Assembly (NCBI GenBank): GCA_020720965.1
Contig: DYNS01000071.1
Coordinates: 1-10,640, forward strand
Reading direction: 5' to 3'
Length of the DNA: 10,640 nt
Source: Anaerolinea sp.
GTDB taxonomy: Bacteria > Chloroflexota > Anaerolineae > Anaerolineales > Villigracilaceae
In this document: one piece after another, positions 1 through 6,462 of the stretch
How the letters are laid out: each line of letters begins with the position of its first letter
Numbering within the stretch: the stretch's first letter is position 1
Notes under the pieces: model-generated
The model's input: the letters and a program-made list of their open reading frames with translations, nothing else
Databases searched by the model: none
Told to the model about the DNA's origin: nothing
Position numbers and translations under genes: made by a program

Positions 1-2
1 GG

Positions 3-77
3 GTTGAATCCGCCGGGAACCTGAGCAGCCACACAGCTGCGCCAGCCCCGGCCATCAGCGGCAACACAAAGAGTTAA
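3..77 (+). CDS. C-terminal tail of an upstream gene, possibly a histidine kinase (partial)
   Basis: An open frame enters from the left edge and ends at TAA 75-77, giving about 24 residues rich in Ser, Ala and Pro (ending AISGNTKS). The stop lies 11 bases before the ATG of a response-regulator start. In betaproteobacterial ntrY-ntrX loci a sensor kinase gene sits directly upstream of such a regulator, so this may be the kinase's variable C-terminus. The tail has no diagnostic motif, so the call rests only on position. It probably belongs to the foreign segment described for the chimeric ORF at 89-1387. Confidence 0.35.
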   Translation, partial: VESAGNLSSHTAAPAPAISGNTKS

Positions 78-88
78 GCTTCGGGCCA

Positions 89-1387
89 ATGGCAACTATT
101 CTGGTCGTGGACGATGAGCTGGGCATTCGGGCCCTGCTCTCCGAGATCCTCACCGACGAAGGTCACACCGTCGAACTGGCCGAAAACGCGGCGCAAGCCC
201 GGCAGGTGCGCGAGTCCCTGCGCCCCGACCTGGTGCAGCAAGCAGTCGTCCTCGCCCAAAGCGCGGATGTCGCCCTGCTATACATAGCCCTGCCCACCTT
301 CAAAGAATCGGAAGGCTACGACCGCCAAGACCTGGACCTGACCGAACAACAAGTCGCCCTCATCCAAGCCGTTGCCAAAGTACAGCCCAACACCGTAGTC
401 ATCCTCAACAACGGCGCGCCGGTCGCCATGAGCGCATGGATAGACAACGTGCCAGCCGTGCTGGAAGGCTGGATGATGGGGCAGGCAGGCGGCGCGGCTC
501 TCGCCGACATCCTCTTTGGGCGTGCCAACCCCTGCGGCAAACTGGCAGAAACCTTCCCCCTCAAACTCGCCGACACCCCCTCCCACACCAATTGGCCCGG
601 CGGCGCGGGCAGAGTCCAATACGGCGAGGGGATTTTCATTGGCTACCGTTATTACGATGCCAAACAAATGCCCGTCCTCTTCCCCTTTGGGCATGGCTTA
701 AGTTACACTACCTTTGCCTACAGCAACACCCAAGTCTCGGCGACCCTGTTCAAGGACGTGGAAGGCGTTACCGTCAGCGTAGACGTGACCAACACCGGCG
801 CTATGGCAGGCAAGGAAACCGTCCAACTTTACGTCCACGACCAAAAATCCGGCTTAATCCGCCCGGAGAAGGAACTGAAAGGCTTTGCCAAAGTGGAACT
901 GCAACCCGGCGAAACCAAAACCGTCACCATCGCGCTGGATTTCCGCTCCTTTGCCTACTACCACCCGGAATACAAGCAATGGATAACCGAAGACGGAGAA
1001 TTTGACCTGCTCCTGGGTGCCTCCGCCGCCGACATCCGCAGCCGCCTCACCGTCCAACTGCAATCCACCCTCAACCTGCCCTGCGTCCTGGATATGGAAT
1101 CCACCATGCGGGAATGGATGGCAGACCCACGCGGCAAGCAAGTGTTGGGCAGTCTCTACGAGCAAATCGAAAGCCAAACCCGGCGCATGTTCGCCGGAGA
1201 AGACCGCTACGGCAACGAAGCATCCCCCACACCCGTCCCGGAAACGGAAGTGATGGGCATGGACATCATGGACATGATGGTAGATATGCCAGTCGTCAGC
1301 GTGCTTATGTTCCAGCAGGATGCCCTCACCATGCCCGCCGAAGAAATGGTGGCGGGCTTGCTCAGGCAAGCCCACAGCCTCCAGTAA
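89..1387 (+). CDS. Chimeric ORF: response-regulator receiver start joined to the C-terminal part of a GH3 beta-glycosidase
   Basis: The 432-residue ORF has two unrelated parts. Residues 1-49 are the first half of a CheY-type receiver: ILVVDDE gives the acidic pocket (D8, D9), and the text breaks off at RPDLV, just before the phosphoacceptor Asp expected in LLDIWMPD. From residue 50 it is GH3: the C-terminal alpha/beta sandwich with the ESEGYDR segment (73-79) that usually carries the acid/base Glu, then GYRYYD (185-190), PFGHGLSYTTF (199-209), and a fibronectin-III-like domain (~225-320, with RPEKELKGF). A tail follows with a Met cluster (389-407). The GH3 TIM barrel with the catalytic nucleophile is absent; complete family members usually run to 700-900 residues. 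As written, neither activity is possible: no receiver phosphorylation site and no glycosidase nucleophile. The ATG at 89 suits the receiver part. Most likely an assembly chimera; a real truncation or fusion is less likely. Confidence 0.8.
   Translation: MATILVVDDELGIRALLSEILTDEGHTVELAENAAQARQVRESLRPDLVQQAVVLAQSADVALLYIALPTFKESEGYDRQDLDLTEQQVALIQAVAKVQPNTVVILNNGAPVAMSAWIDNVPAVLEGWMMGQAGGAALADILFGRANPCGKLAETFPLKLADTPSHTNWPGGAGRVQYGEGIFIGYRYYDAKQMPVLFPFGHGLSYTTFAYSNTQVSATLFKDVEGVTVSVDVTNTGAMAGKETVQLYVHDQKSGLIRPEKELKGFAKVELQPGETKTVTIALDFRSFAYYHPEYKQWITEDGEFDLLLGASAADIRSRLTVQLQSTLNLPCVLDMESTMREWMADPRGKQVLGSLYEQIESQTRRMFAGEDRYGNEASPTPVPETEVMGMDIMDMMVDMPVVSVLMFQQDALTMPAEEMVAGLLRQAHSLQ
226..240 (+). 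other. Junction between receiver-like and GH3-like sequence
   Basis: The reading frame passes from receiver text (RPDLV, codons up to 235) straight into GH3 text (QQAVVLAQSADVALLY, codons from 236) without linker, stop or frame change. The last shared-looking bases are GACCTGGTGC at 227-236, which would also fit the expected receiver continuation (Asp-Leu-Val-Leu). A short stretch of identity of this kind is where misassembled or chimeric reads commonly join. Confidence 0.65.
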
Positions 1388-1393
1388 GCCAAT

Positions 1394-1423
1394 GGGGGAG
1401 GGAGGCAAAAGCCTTCCTCCCCC
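1394..1423 (+). terminator. Strong GC-rich hairpin after the GH3 gene
   Basis: A 13-bp stem pairs 1394-1406 with 1411-1423 (one G-T wobble) around an AAAA loop, seven bases after the GH3 stop. It is followed by TAAAATTTT, so the T run is short and not immediate. It probably acts as an intrinsic terminator or attenuator between GH3 and the MFS gene. No clear promoter lies between the hairpin and the MFS start, so partial read-through is plausible. Confidence 0.65.
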
Positions 1424-1435
1424 TAAAATTTTCTC

Positions 1436-1440
1436 AAGGA
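1436..1440 (+). promoter_or_regulatory. Ribosome binding site AAGGA fixing the TTG start of the MFS gene
   Basis: AAGGA at 1436-1440 stands 7 bases before TTG 1448-1450. The first in-frame ATG is far inside (residue 26, within TM1), so TTG with this Shine-Dalgarno site is the best start. Confidence 0.7.
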
Positions 1441-1447
1441 CTCCCCC

Positions 1448-2719
1448 TTGCTCAATCATCCCCTCCTTCAAAGCCTGCGAGAGTTAAAAGGCAACCCACG
1501 CATCACCGTCCTCACCGAGGTCATGTTCGGCATCCCTTACAACCTCTTCATGCCCTTCTTCTCGGTCTACATGCTCTCCCTGGGGGTCACAGACCAGCAA
1601 ATCGGCAGCATAGCCAGCATGGGCTTAATTGCCCAAATTTTCACCGCCCTTCTTAGCGGCGCCATTGTGGATAAATTCGGTCGCCGCCTCACCCTCTTCC
1701 TCATGGACTTGCTCAGTTGGAGTGTCCCCTGCCTTATCTGGTTTGCCGCCCAGGACGTGCGCTACTTCATCGCCGCCGCCCTCTTCAACAGCCTGTGGAG
1801 AGTCTCGCACACAGCCTGGACCTGCCTCATGGTGGAGGATGCCGAACCGCGTCACCTCGTCCACATCTGGACCTGGATTATGATTTTCGCCTTCTCCTCT
1901 GCCCTCTTCACCCCCCTGGGCGGCTGGCTGGTGGAGCGTTACGGGCTAACCCCTGCTGTACGCGGCTTATTCTTCTTTGGCTTTCTCATGCTCACCGCCA
2001 AAGGCATTGTGCTATACCTCTTCTCCCGCGAAACCGGGCGCGGCGTTCAACGGATGCAAGAGACAAAAAACCGCTCCCTCCTCAGCCTTCTGGGCGAATA
2101 TCGCCACGTTTTCGGGCAAATTCTCCGCACCCGCTCCCTCCTCGCCGCCCTCGCCTTCATGGTCATTATGAACATTTACGCCACCATCAGCAACAATTTT
2201 TGGGGCGTCCTCTTCACCGGCAAACTCGGCTTTTCCGATTCGCAAATCTCCCTCTACACCGCCCTGCGCTCTGTGGTTATGACCATCTCCTTCTTCATCC
2301 TCGGACCCCGCCTCACCAACCTGCACCGCTTCCGCCTGCCCCTTTGGGTGGGCTTTGCCGCCTTTCTGCTAAGCCAGGTCCTGCTCGTACTCATGCCGCC
2401 CCAAGCCATCCTCTGGGTCGCTCTCAGCGTCATGCTGGAGGGAGTGGCAGCCGCCCTCGTCAACCCCATGACCGAATCGCTTATGGCAGTTTCTTTGGAG
2501 ACGGATGAACGCGCCAGAGTCAGTGCCATGATATACGTCATGCTCATCCTCATCATCTCCCCGTTTGGGTGGGTTGCCGGGCAACTCTCGGCATTAGACC
2601 GCTCCCTGCCCTTCCTGCTGAATGTTGCTCTCTTCGCCGTTGGGCTTTTTCTCGTCTGGTTCATCGGCAGACCGGGCTTCATCACCATCCCCGCACACCC
2701 CGCCGCCAAGGCGGAATGA
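1448..2719 (+). CDS. Major facilitator superfamily (MFS) transporter
   Basis: A 423-residue, very hydrophobic protein with about 12 predicted membrane helices, the usual MFS size. The loop after TM2 carries the MFS motif A pattern G71-AIV-D75-KF-G78-R79-R80, and a long cytoplasmic middle loop (about residues 195-225, charged: SRETGRGVQRMQETKNR) separates the two six-helix halves. It sits in the inner membrane as a secondary transporter, probably proton-coupled or a uniporter. The substrate cannot be read from sequence. It follows a GH3 glycosidase gene by 60 bases, which makes a sugar or oligosaccharide substrate possible, although a hairpin separates them. The start is TTG, chosen because of the AAGGA site at 1436-1440. 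Leu codons are strongly biased to CTC. Confidence 0.88.
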   Translation: MLNHPLLQSLRELKGNPRITVLTEVMFGIPYNLFMPFFSVYMLSLGVTDQQIGSIASMGLIAQIFTALLSGAIVDKFGRRLTLFLMDLLSWSVPCLIWFAAQDVRYFIAAALFNSLWRVSHTAWTCLMVEDAEPRHLVHIWTWIMIFAFSSALFTPLGGWLVERYGLTPAVRGLFFFGFLMLTAKGIVLYLFSRETGRGVQRMQETKNRSLLSLLGEYRHVFGQILRTRSLLAALAFMVIMNIYATISNNFWGVLFTGKLGFSDSQISLYTALRSVVMTISFFILGPRLTNLHRFRLPLWVGFAAFLLSQVLLVLMPPQAILWVALSVMLEGVAAALVNPMTESLMAVSLETDERARVSAMIYVMLILIISPFGWVAGQLSALDRSLPFLLNVALFAVGLFLVWFIGRPGFITIPAHPAAKAE

Positions 2720-2733
2720 ACCGCCCAAGGCAC

Positions 2734-2763
2734 AAAAAAAGACCCCGTGCGGGGTCTTTTTTT
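2734..2763. terminator. Bidirectional intrinsic terminator shared by the MFS gene and tRNA-Val
   Basis: GACCCC (2741-2746) pairs with GGGGTC (2751-2756) around a GTGC loop. The stem is flanked by A7 (2734-2740) and T7 (2757-2763), so a U tract follows the hairpin on either strand. It lies 14 bases after the MFS stop on the plus strand and immediately after the tRNA 3' end on the minus strand. A textbook two-way terminator between convergent units. Confidence 0.92.
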
Positions 2764-2764
2764 G

Positions 2765-2838
2765 TGGGCGGGATAGGACTCGAACCTACGGCCTTTGCGA
2801 TGTCAACGCAATGCTCTAACCAACTGAGCTACCCGCCC
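2765..2838 (-). tRNA. tRNA-Val (anticodon GAC)
   Basis: Read on the minus strand the 74 bases fold as a full cloverleaf. The acceptor stem GGGCGGG pairs with CCCGCCC. The D arm is GCTC/GAGC with a GG-containing loop. The anticodon stem TTGCG/CGCAA carries loop TTGACAT, so the anticodon is GAC, reading GUC and GUU (Val). The variable loop has 5 bases. The T arm is GTAGG-TTCGAGT-CCTAT with one G-U closing pair. The discriminator is A (complement of 2765), and the 3' CCA is not encoded, so it must be added by CCA-adding enzyme. The gene has its own promoter (2854-2882) and terminator (2734-2763). Confidence 0.97.
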
Positions 2839-2853
2839 AAAAGCGAGAACCCA

Positions 2854-2882
2854 ATTATACACGGCAGCCAACAAAATGGCAA
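2854..2882 (-). promoter_or_regulatory. Sigma-70-type promoter of tRNA-Val
   Basis: On the minus strand a TTGCCA -35 box (2882-2877, 5 of 6 consensus) and a perfect TATAAT -10 box (2859-2854) are separated by exactly 17 bases. The predicted start is near 2847, leaving a leader of about 9 bases before the mature tRNA 5' end at 2838. One of the strongest promoter matches in the window. Confidence 0.88.
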
Positions 2883-2942
2883 GAAGTTTTTTTCCGGTGA
2901 TTACTCACATTTTGGCGCAACCCAACTCGGCGGGGCGGAGGA

Positions 2943-2951
2943 TGCTACAAT
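2943..2951 (+). promoter_or_regulatory. Extended -10 promoter for the VF530-family gene
   Basis: TGC-TACAAT forms an extended -10 element (TG-n plus a hexamer matching 5 of 6). No -35 box lies at 16-18 bases upstream, as is common for extended -10 promoters. The start would be near 2958, giving a leader of about 67 bases before ATG 3025. It points away from the tRNA promoter, so 2839-3024 holds two divergent units. Confidence 0.45.
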
Positions 2952-3024
2952 ACATCGCCAATATCGCAGAAAAATCATCCCAATCAGCCAGAAAATAGCC
3001 CCCCCATTCGGAATCTCAAAACGC

Positions 3025-3246
3025 ATGACCCTTCCCTCCAAAGACCCCCTGCACGGCATCACCCTCGAAATGATACTCACCCGCCTGGTAGAGAAGCACG
3101 GCTGGCGGGAACTCTCGCGGCGCATCCCCATCCGCTGCTTCTACAACGAACCGAGCATCAAATCCAGCCTCAAATTTCTGCGGCGCACCCCCTGGGCACG
3201 CAAGCAAGTGGAAGAACTCTATTTGGAAACAACCCATGTCCATTAG
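3025..3246 (+). CDS. VF530-family (DUF2132) small DNA-binding-like protein
   Basis: The 73-residue protein has the signature of the VF530 family: DPLHGITLEMIL (7-18), GWREL (26-30), IPIRCFYNEPSIKSSLKFL (34-52) and TPWARKQVEELYL (55-67). The family is a small four-helix fold whose structure was noted to resemble nucleic-acid-binding domains; its biological role is unknown. The protein is basic, in keeping with DNA binding, but that is inference. The ATG at 3025 is chosen because conservation begins at D7 and the upstream frame runs back through the tRNA gene. A weak GGA is 12 bases upstream. Its last 11 bases overlap the start of the alpha/beta hydrolase gene, so the two are probably co-transcribed and translationally coupled. 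Confidence 0.88.
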   Translation: MTLPSKDPLHGITLEMILTRLVEKHGWRELSRRIPIRCFYNEPSIKSSLKFLRRTPWARKQVEELYLETTHVH

Positions 3247-4135
3247 CCTTCAGGCACGTTTCTGGCGCATCATCCTACGCACAGTCATCAAAGGTCAGCG
3301 CCTTTCACTCCCCCAAAAACGTGACCAGCAAACCCAAAACGCCAAATTTCTGAATCGCCCCGCCGCCGGGATAGCCATCGCCCCCGCCCTTGTGGAGGGC
3401 ATCCCCGCCGCCTGGATACAGCCGGAAAACGCGCCCCCCAACAAGGTCATCCTGTACCTGCATGGCGGAGGCTATGTACTCGGCGGGCTGCAATCGCATC
3501 AGATGCTGTGCAGCGCCCTGGCGAAGCACAGCGGCTTTAACCTACTTTTGCCAGAATACCGGTTAGCCCCGGAACATCCCTTCCCCGCCGCCCTCCAGGA
3601 CGCGAACCAAACCTATGCCTGGCTGCTACAGCAAGGCTACAAACCGGAGAATATCCTCCTCGCCGGAGACTCTGCCGGGGGCGGTCTGGCGGTCGCCACT
3701 GCTCTGCATCTGCGAGAGAGCGGAACTCCGCTCCCCGCCGCGCTCGTCTGCCTCTCCCCCTGGCTCGACCTGACCCTTTCAGGGCAATCCCATCAGACTC
3801 AGGAAAATGCCGAGGTCTTGCTACGCACCGAAGATCTGCAAACCTGGGCAAGCCTTTATGCCGTCCATCACAACCCCGCCCACCCGCTCCTTTCACCCCT
3901 CCATGCCGACTTGCGAGGCTTGCCGCCCTTGCTTATTCAGGTCGGCAGTGACGAAATCCTGCTCGACGATTCGCGCAGGTTTGCCCAAAAAGCAATGGAG
4001 CAGGGCGTTACAACCACCCTGCACATTTGGCAAGGCATGTGGCACGTCTGGCACACTTTGGGAGATTTTATGCCCGAAAGCCGCCAGGCTCTTGATGGAA
4101 TTGCCCAATTTGCCCGGCAAGCCTGCGGGGAATAA
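3236..4135 (+). CDS. Alpha/beta hydrolase, hormone-sensitive-lipase (family IV) esterase type
   Basis: A 299-residue protein with all marks of the bacterial HSL family: oxyanion-hole motif HGGG (76-79), then EYRLAPEHPFPAALQDA (107-123), nucleophile elbow GDSAGG with S146, SPWLDLT (174-180), catalytic Asp in GSDEILLDD (D239) and catalytic His in GMWHVW (H270). Length is typical. It should hydrolyse short to medium acyl esters in the cytoplasm; no signal peptide is seen, although residues 6-18 are amphipathic. The natural substrate is unknown. ATG 3236 lies inside the end of the VF530 gene, with GGAAA at 3225-3229 six bases upstream. It ends just before a bidirectional terminator. Confidence 0.93.
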   Translation: MSISLQARFWRIILRTVIKGQRLSLPQKRDQQTQNAKFLNRPAAGIAIAPALVEGIPAAWIQPENAPPNKVILYLHGGGYVLGGLQSHQMLCSALAKHSGFNLLLPEYRLAPEHPFPAALQDANQTYAWLLQQGYKPENILLAGDSAGGGLAVATALHLRESGTPLPAALVCLSPWLDLTLSGQSHQTQENAEVLLRTEDLQTWASLYAVHHNPAHPLLSPLHADLRGLPPLLIQVGSDEILLDDSRRFAQKAMEQGVTTTLHIWQGMWHVWHTLGDFMPESRQALDGIAQFARQACGE

Positions 4136-4142
4136 TAAAAAT

Positions 4143-4175
4143 GCCCCGGATGAATTGTTAGAATTCATCCGGGGC
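4143..4175. terminator. Bidirectional terminator between the convergent hydrolase and GT2 genes
   Basis: A perfect 14-bp stem, GCCCCGGATGAATT (4143-4156) with its complement at 4162-4175, closes a 5-base GTTAG loop. On the plus strand it is followed by AGAATTTT; on the minus strand by ATTTTTATTATT. It lies 7 bases after the hydrolase stop and 17 bases past the GT2 stop, so it can end both transcripts, better on the minus strand. Confidence 0.9.
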
Positions 4176-4192
4176 AGAATTTTGCCCCATTT

Positions 4193-4897
4193 TCAATCCG
4201 TTCCGCGCACAAAAAGCCCATACTTCACAATAACGTACACCGCCCGCACCCCATCCTTCCAGTTAATCTTTTTGCCCTCCTGGTAGGTACGCCCGTAGTA
4301 CGAAATCCCCACCTCGTACACGCGAACGCCAATTCGGGCAACTTTGGCGGTAAATTCCGGCTCAAAACCAAAGCGGTTCTCGCGCAGGCTCATTTTTTGT
4401 AAAATATCGCGCTTAAAGACCTTATAACAGACTTCCATATCGCTCAGGTTCAGGTTGGTAAACATATCCGAAAGCAGGGTAAGGAAGTGATTGCCCACCG
4501 AATGCCAAAAATACAGCACCCGGTGCGATTCGCCGCCAATGAAGCGGGAGCCATACACCACATCGGCGCGGTCTTCTTCAATCGGTTTCAGCAGTTTGGG
4601 GTATTCGTTGGGGTCATACTCCAGGTCGGCATCCTGAATGATGATGACATCCCCGCTGGCATGGGTAAAACCGGTACGCAAAGCCGCGCCCTTGCCCTGG
4701 TTAACCTCGTGCAGCACAACCCGCACCCCGTCTTTGCCGTCCAGGGTCTTCAGGTGTTCGCGGGTTCCATCCTTCGAGCAATCATCCACAATGATAATTT
4801 CGCGCTCGTGCGACAGCGGCACGGCTTGGACTGCCTCCAAAATTTTATCTATGGTTTTCATTTCGTTGTAGCAAGGGATAACTATCGAGACTTTCAT
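4193..4897 (-). CDS. Family 2 glycosyltransferase, DPM1-like (polyprenyl-phosphate sugar synthase type)
   Basis: A 234-residue GT-A-fold enzyme. It opens with SIVIPCYNE (4-12), then IIIVDDCSKDGT (34-45, D38/D39 for nucleotide binding), NQGKGAALRTGF (66-77), the metal-site region QDADLEYDPNEYPKLLKPI (88-106, D89-x-D91) and YGSRF (115-119). The C-terminal NRFGFEPEFTAKVAR and YYGRTYQEGKKINWKDG blocks are typical of dolichyl/polyprenyl-phosphate mannose or glucose synthase relatives. It would transfer a sugar from a nucleotide donor to polyprenyl phosphate at the inner face of the membrane. There is no C-terminal membrane domain, so it is the short soluble form. GGAG at 4910-4907 lies 9 bases before the ATG. 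It is divergent from the SDR-GT87 operon, whose last product could use such lipid-linked sugar. Confidence 0.9.
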   Translation of the reverse strand: MKVSIVIPCYNEMKTIDKILEAVQAVPLSHEREIIIVDDCSKDGTREHLKTLDGKDGVRVVLHEVNQGKGAALRTGFTHASGDVIIIQDADLEYDPNEYPKLLKPIEEDRADVVYGSRFIGGESHRVLYFWHSVGNHFLTLLSDMFTNLNLSDMEVCYKVFKRDILQKMSLRENRFGFEPEFTAKVARIGVRVYEVGISYYGRTYQEGKKINWKDGVRAVYVIVKYGLFVRGTD

Positions 4898-4926
4898 TTT
4901 ACATGGCTCCGTTTTTAATTTGGTCT

Positions 4927-4932
4927 ATTATA
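4927..4932 (-). promoter_or_regulatory. Perfect -10 box (TATAAT) for the GT2 gene
   Basis: On the minus strand TATAAT lies at 4932-4927. The start would be near 4920, leaving a leader of about 23 bases that includes the GGAG ribosome site. No good -35 box is visible at 16-18 bases, so strength or an activator need is uncertain. Confidence 0.5.
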
Positions 4933-4938
4933 TTGCCC

Positions 4939-4968
4939 TTTACGCCCAAGCCAGAGTTAAGATATAGT
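4939..4968 (+). promoter_or_regulatory. Probable promoter giving a leaderless SDR-operon mRNA
   Basis: TTTACG (4939-4944, 4 of 6) and TATAGT (4963-4968, 5 of 6) are 18 bases apart. The usual 6-base gap after the -10 box puts the start on base 4975, which is the A of the ATG. No Shine-Dalgarno sequence precedes that ATG (only TTCCCC), which agrees with leaderless translation. It overlaps the divergent GT2 promoter region. Confidence 0.45.
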
Positions 4969-4974
4969 TTCCCC

Positions 4975-6462
4975 ATGCTTAAAAAATTGATTCTCGTCAC
5001 CGGAGCAACCGGTTATGTCGGCGGAAGGCTCATCCCCCGCCTGTTGGAGCGCGGATACGCGGTGCGCGTTCTGGTGCGCGACCCTGCCCGGCTGGAGGGT
5101 CGCCCCTGGCTGGGGCAGGTGCAAGTTACCCAGGGAGATGCCACCCACCGGGAAAGCCTGCTGCCCGCCTTGCAGGGCGTTTGGGCGGCGTATTACCTCA
5201 TTCATGGGCGGCAAGGCGGCAGGGATACGGCAAGAGAAACCGCAGCAGCCCGCAATTTTGCCAGCGCCGCCGAAGAAGCCGGGGTGGAGCGGATTTTATA
5301 CCTGGGAGAACTGGTCGATACCAACGCCCGCCTCTCCCCTTATTTGCGCTCACGCCACGAAACCGGCTATCTGCTCCGGCAGGGGAAGGTTCCGGTAACG
5401 GAGTTTCGTGCCGGGATGATTGTCGGCTCCGGGTCGGCGCTGTTCGAGATGGTGCGCTACCTCTCCGAGCGGGAACCCCTCCTCATCTGCCCGCGTTGGT
5501 TCTTTTCGTTGGCGCAGCCCATCGCCATCCGCAACGTGCTGGAATATCTCGTGGCGGCGTTGGAGCAGCCCGAAAGCGTGGGCAAAATGGTGGAAATTGG
5601 CGGCGCAACCCGCCTGACCTACGCCGAAATGCTGCTGGGCTATGCCAGGGTGCGCGGACTGAAACGCTGGTTATTGCCCATTCCTTTTCACTTTCCCCGG
5701 CTTTCGGCGTACTGGGTTCACCTGGTAACTCCCGTTACCTATAACGCCATCCTGCCCCTCATTGAGGGCTTGCACGCGGACGCGGTGGTGAACGAGGGCA
5801 TGGCAAAATGGCTCTTTCCCTACATTCAGCCGCTGGATTTTGAAACGGCGGTACGCTACGCCCTGAAGAAAATTGAAGCCGGGGACATCGAGTCGTCCTG
5901 GTCGGATGCGCTGGTGACAAGCGCCGGGGATGTGCAGCCTTATCAGTTTGATGTACAGGAGGGCATGTTCATCGAAAAGCGGCAGCGACTGGTCAATACC
6001 CCCGCCGAAGCCGTCTTTGCCTGCTTTACCGGCATTGGCGGCGCGCGCGGCTGGTTTTATATGGATTGGGCGTGGAGTATTCGCGGGTGGATGGATAAAA
6101 TGGTCGGCGGGGTGGGTTTGCGCCGAGGCAGAAGACACCCGGATGAGATTTGGGTCGGAGAATCGCTGGATTTTTGGCGGGTGGAAGAACTTGTCGCCCC
6201 CCGCTGCGGCGATTCGCCTCAAAAGGGGCTCATGCGCCTGCGGGCAGAGATGAAAGTCCCCGGCAAAGCCTGGCTGGAGTTTCAGGCTGCCCCGCAAAGC
6301 GACTGCTCCACCCGCCTGACGACCACCGCCTACTTTGACGCGCACGGTTTATTCGGATTCCTTTACTGGTATGCCATGTGGCCCTTTCACAAGTTTATCT
6401 TTGATGGTCTCACCAATCAGATAGCGCGGCGTGCCAGCGAACTCCCTCCCCGGCAAGCATGA
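4975..6462 (+). CDS. Atypical SDR-family NAD(P)-binding protein with C-terminal DUF2867 domain
   Basis: The 495-residue protein starts with a Rossmann fold, VTGATGYVGG (8-17; G10, G13, G16). It continues as an atypical/extended SDR: GDATHRESL (54-62), AYYLIH (72-77), GVERILYLGEL (103-113), VPVTEFRAGMIVGSGS (139-154), PRWFFSLAQPIAIRNVLEYL (173-192). Residues ~330-485 form a DUF2867 domain with GWFYMDWAW (359-367), GGVGLRRGRR (378-387), LDFWRVE (398-404) and GLFGFLYWYAMWPFH (458-472). It lacks the classical YxxxK pair, so catalysis, if any, differs from ordinary dehydrogenases. The substrate is unknown. An in-frame ATG at 4903 would add a hydrophobic 24-residue extension before the Rossmann fold and is not favoured. 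The stop overlaps the next gene's start (ATGA). E. coli YbjT is a relative of this architecture. Confidence 0.88.
   Translation: MLKKLILVTGATGYVGGRLIPRLLERGYAVRVLVRDPARLEGRPWLGQVQVTQGDATHRESLLPALQGVWAAYYLIHGRQGGRDTARETAAARNFASAAEEAGVERILYLGELVDTNARLSPYLRSRHETGYLLRQGKVPVTEFRAGMIVGSGSALFEMVRYLSEREPLLICPRWFFSLAQPIAIRNVLEYLVAALEQPESVGKMVEIGGATRLTYAEMLLGYARVRGLKRWLLPIPFHFPRLSAYWVHLVTPVTYNAILPLIEGLHADAVVNEGMAKWLFPYIQPLDFETAVRYALKKIEAGDIESSWSDALVTSAGDVQPYQFDVQEGMFIEKRQRLVNTPAEAVFACFTGIGGARGWFYMDWAWSIRGWMDKMVGGVGLRRGRRHPDEIWVGESLDFWRVEELVAPRCGDSPQKGLMRLRAEMKVPGKAWLEFQAAPQSDCSTRLTTTAYFDAHGLFGFLYWYAMWPFHKFIFDGLTNQIARRASELPPRQA

Noticed and set aside
854..1471. 205-codon antisense open frame over the GH3 gene
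   Set aside because: A shadow frame of high-GC coding sequence; no recognisable motif, and the plus-strand GH3 and MFS explain the region.
2569..3024. Long open frame extending the VF530 gene upstream to 2569
   Set aside because: It would overlap the MFS 3' end, a terminator and the tRNA-Val gene. VF530 family conservation begins only after ATG 3025.
4903..4974. Earlier ATG for the first SDR gene, adding a hydrophobic 24-residue leader
   Set aside because: It overlaps the GT2 ribosome site and the promoter region, and the Rossmann strand starts directly after ATG 4975. The apparent leader peptide is probably chance.
5671..6345. 224-codon antisense open frame over the first SDR gene
   Set aside because: Composition is that of a shadow frame and the plus-strand protein is conserved throughout.
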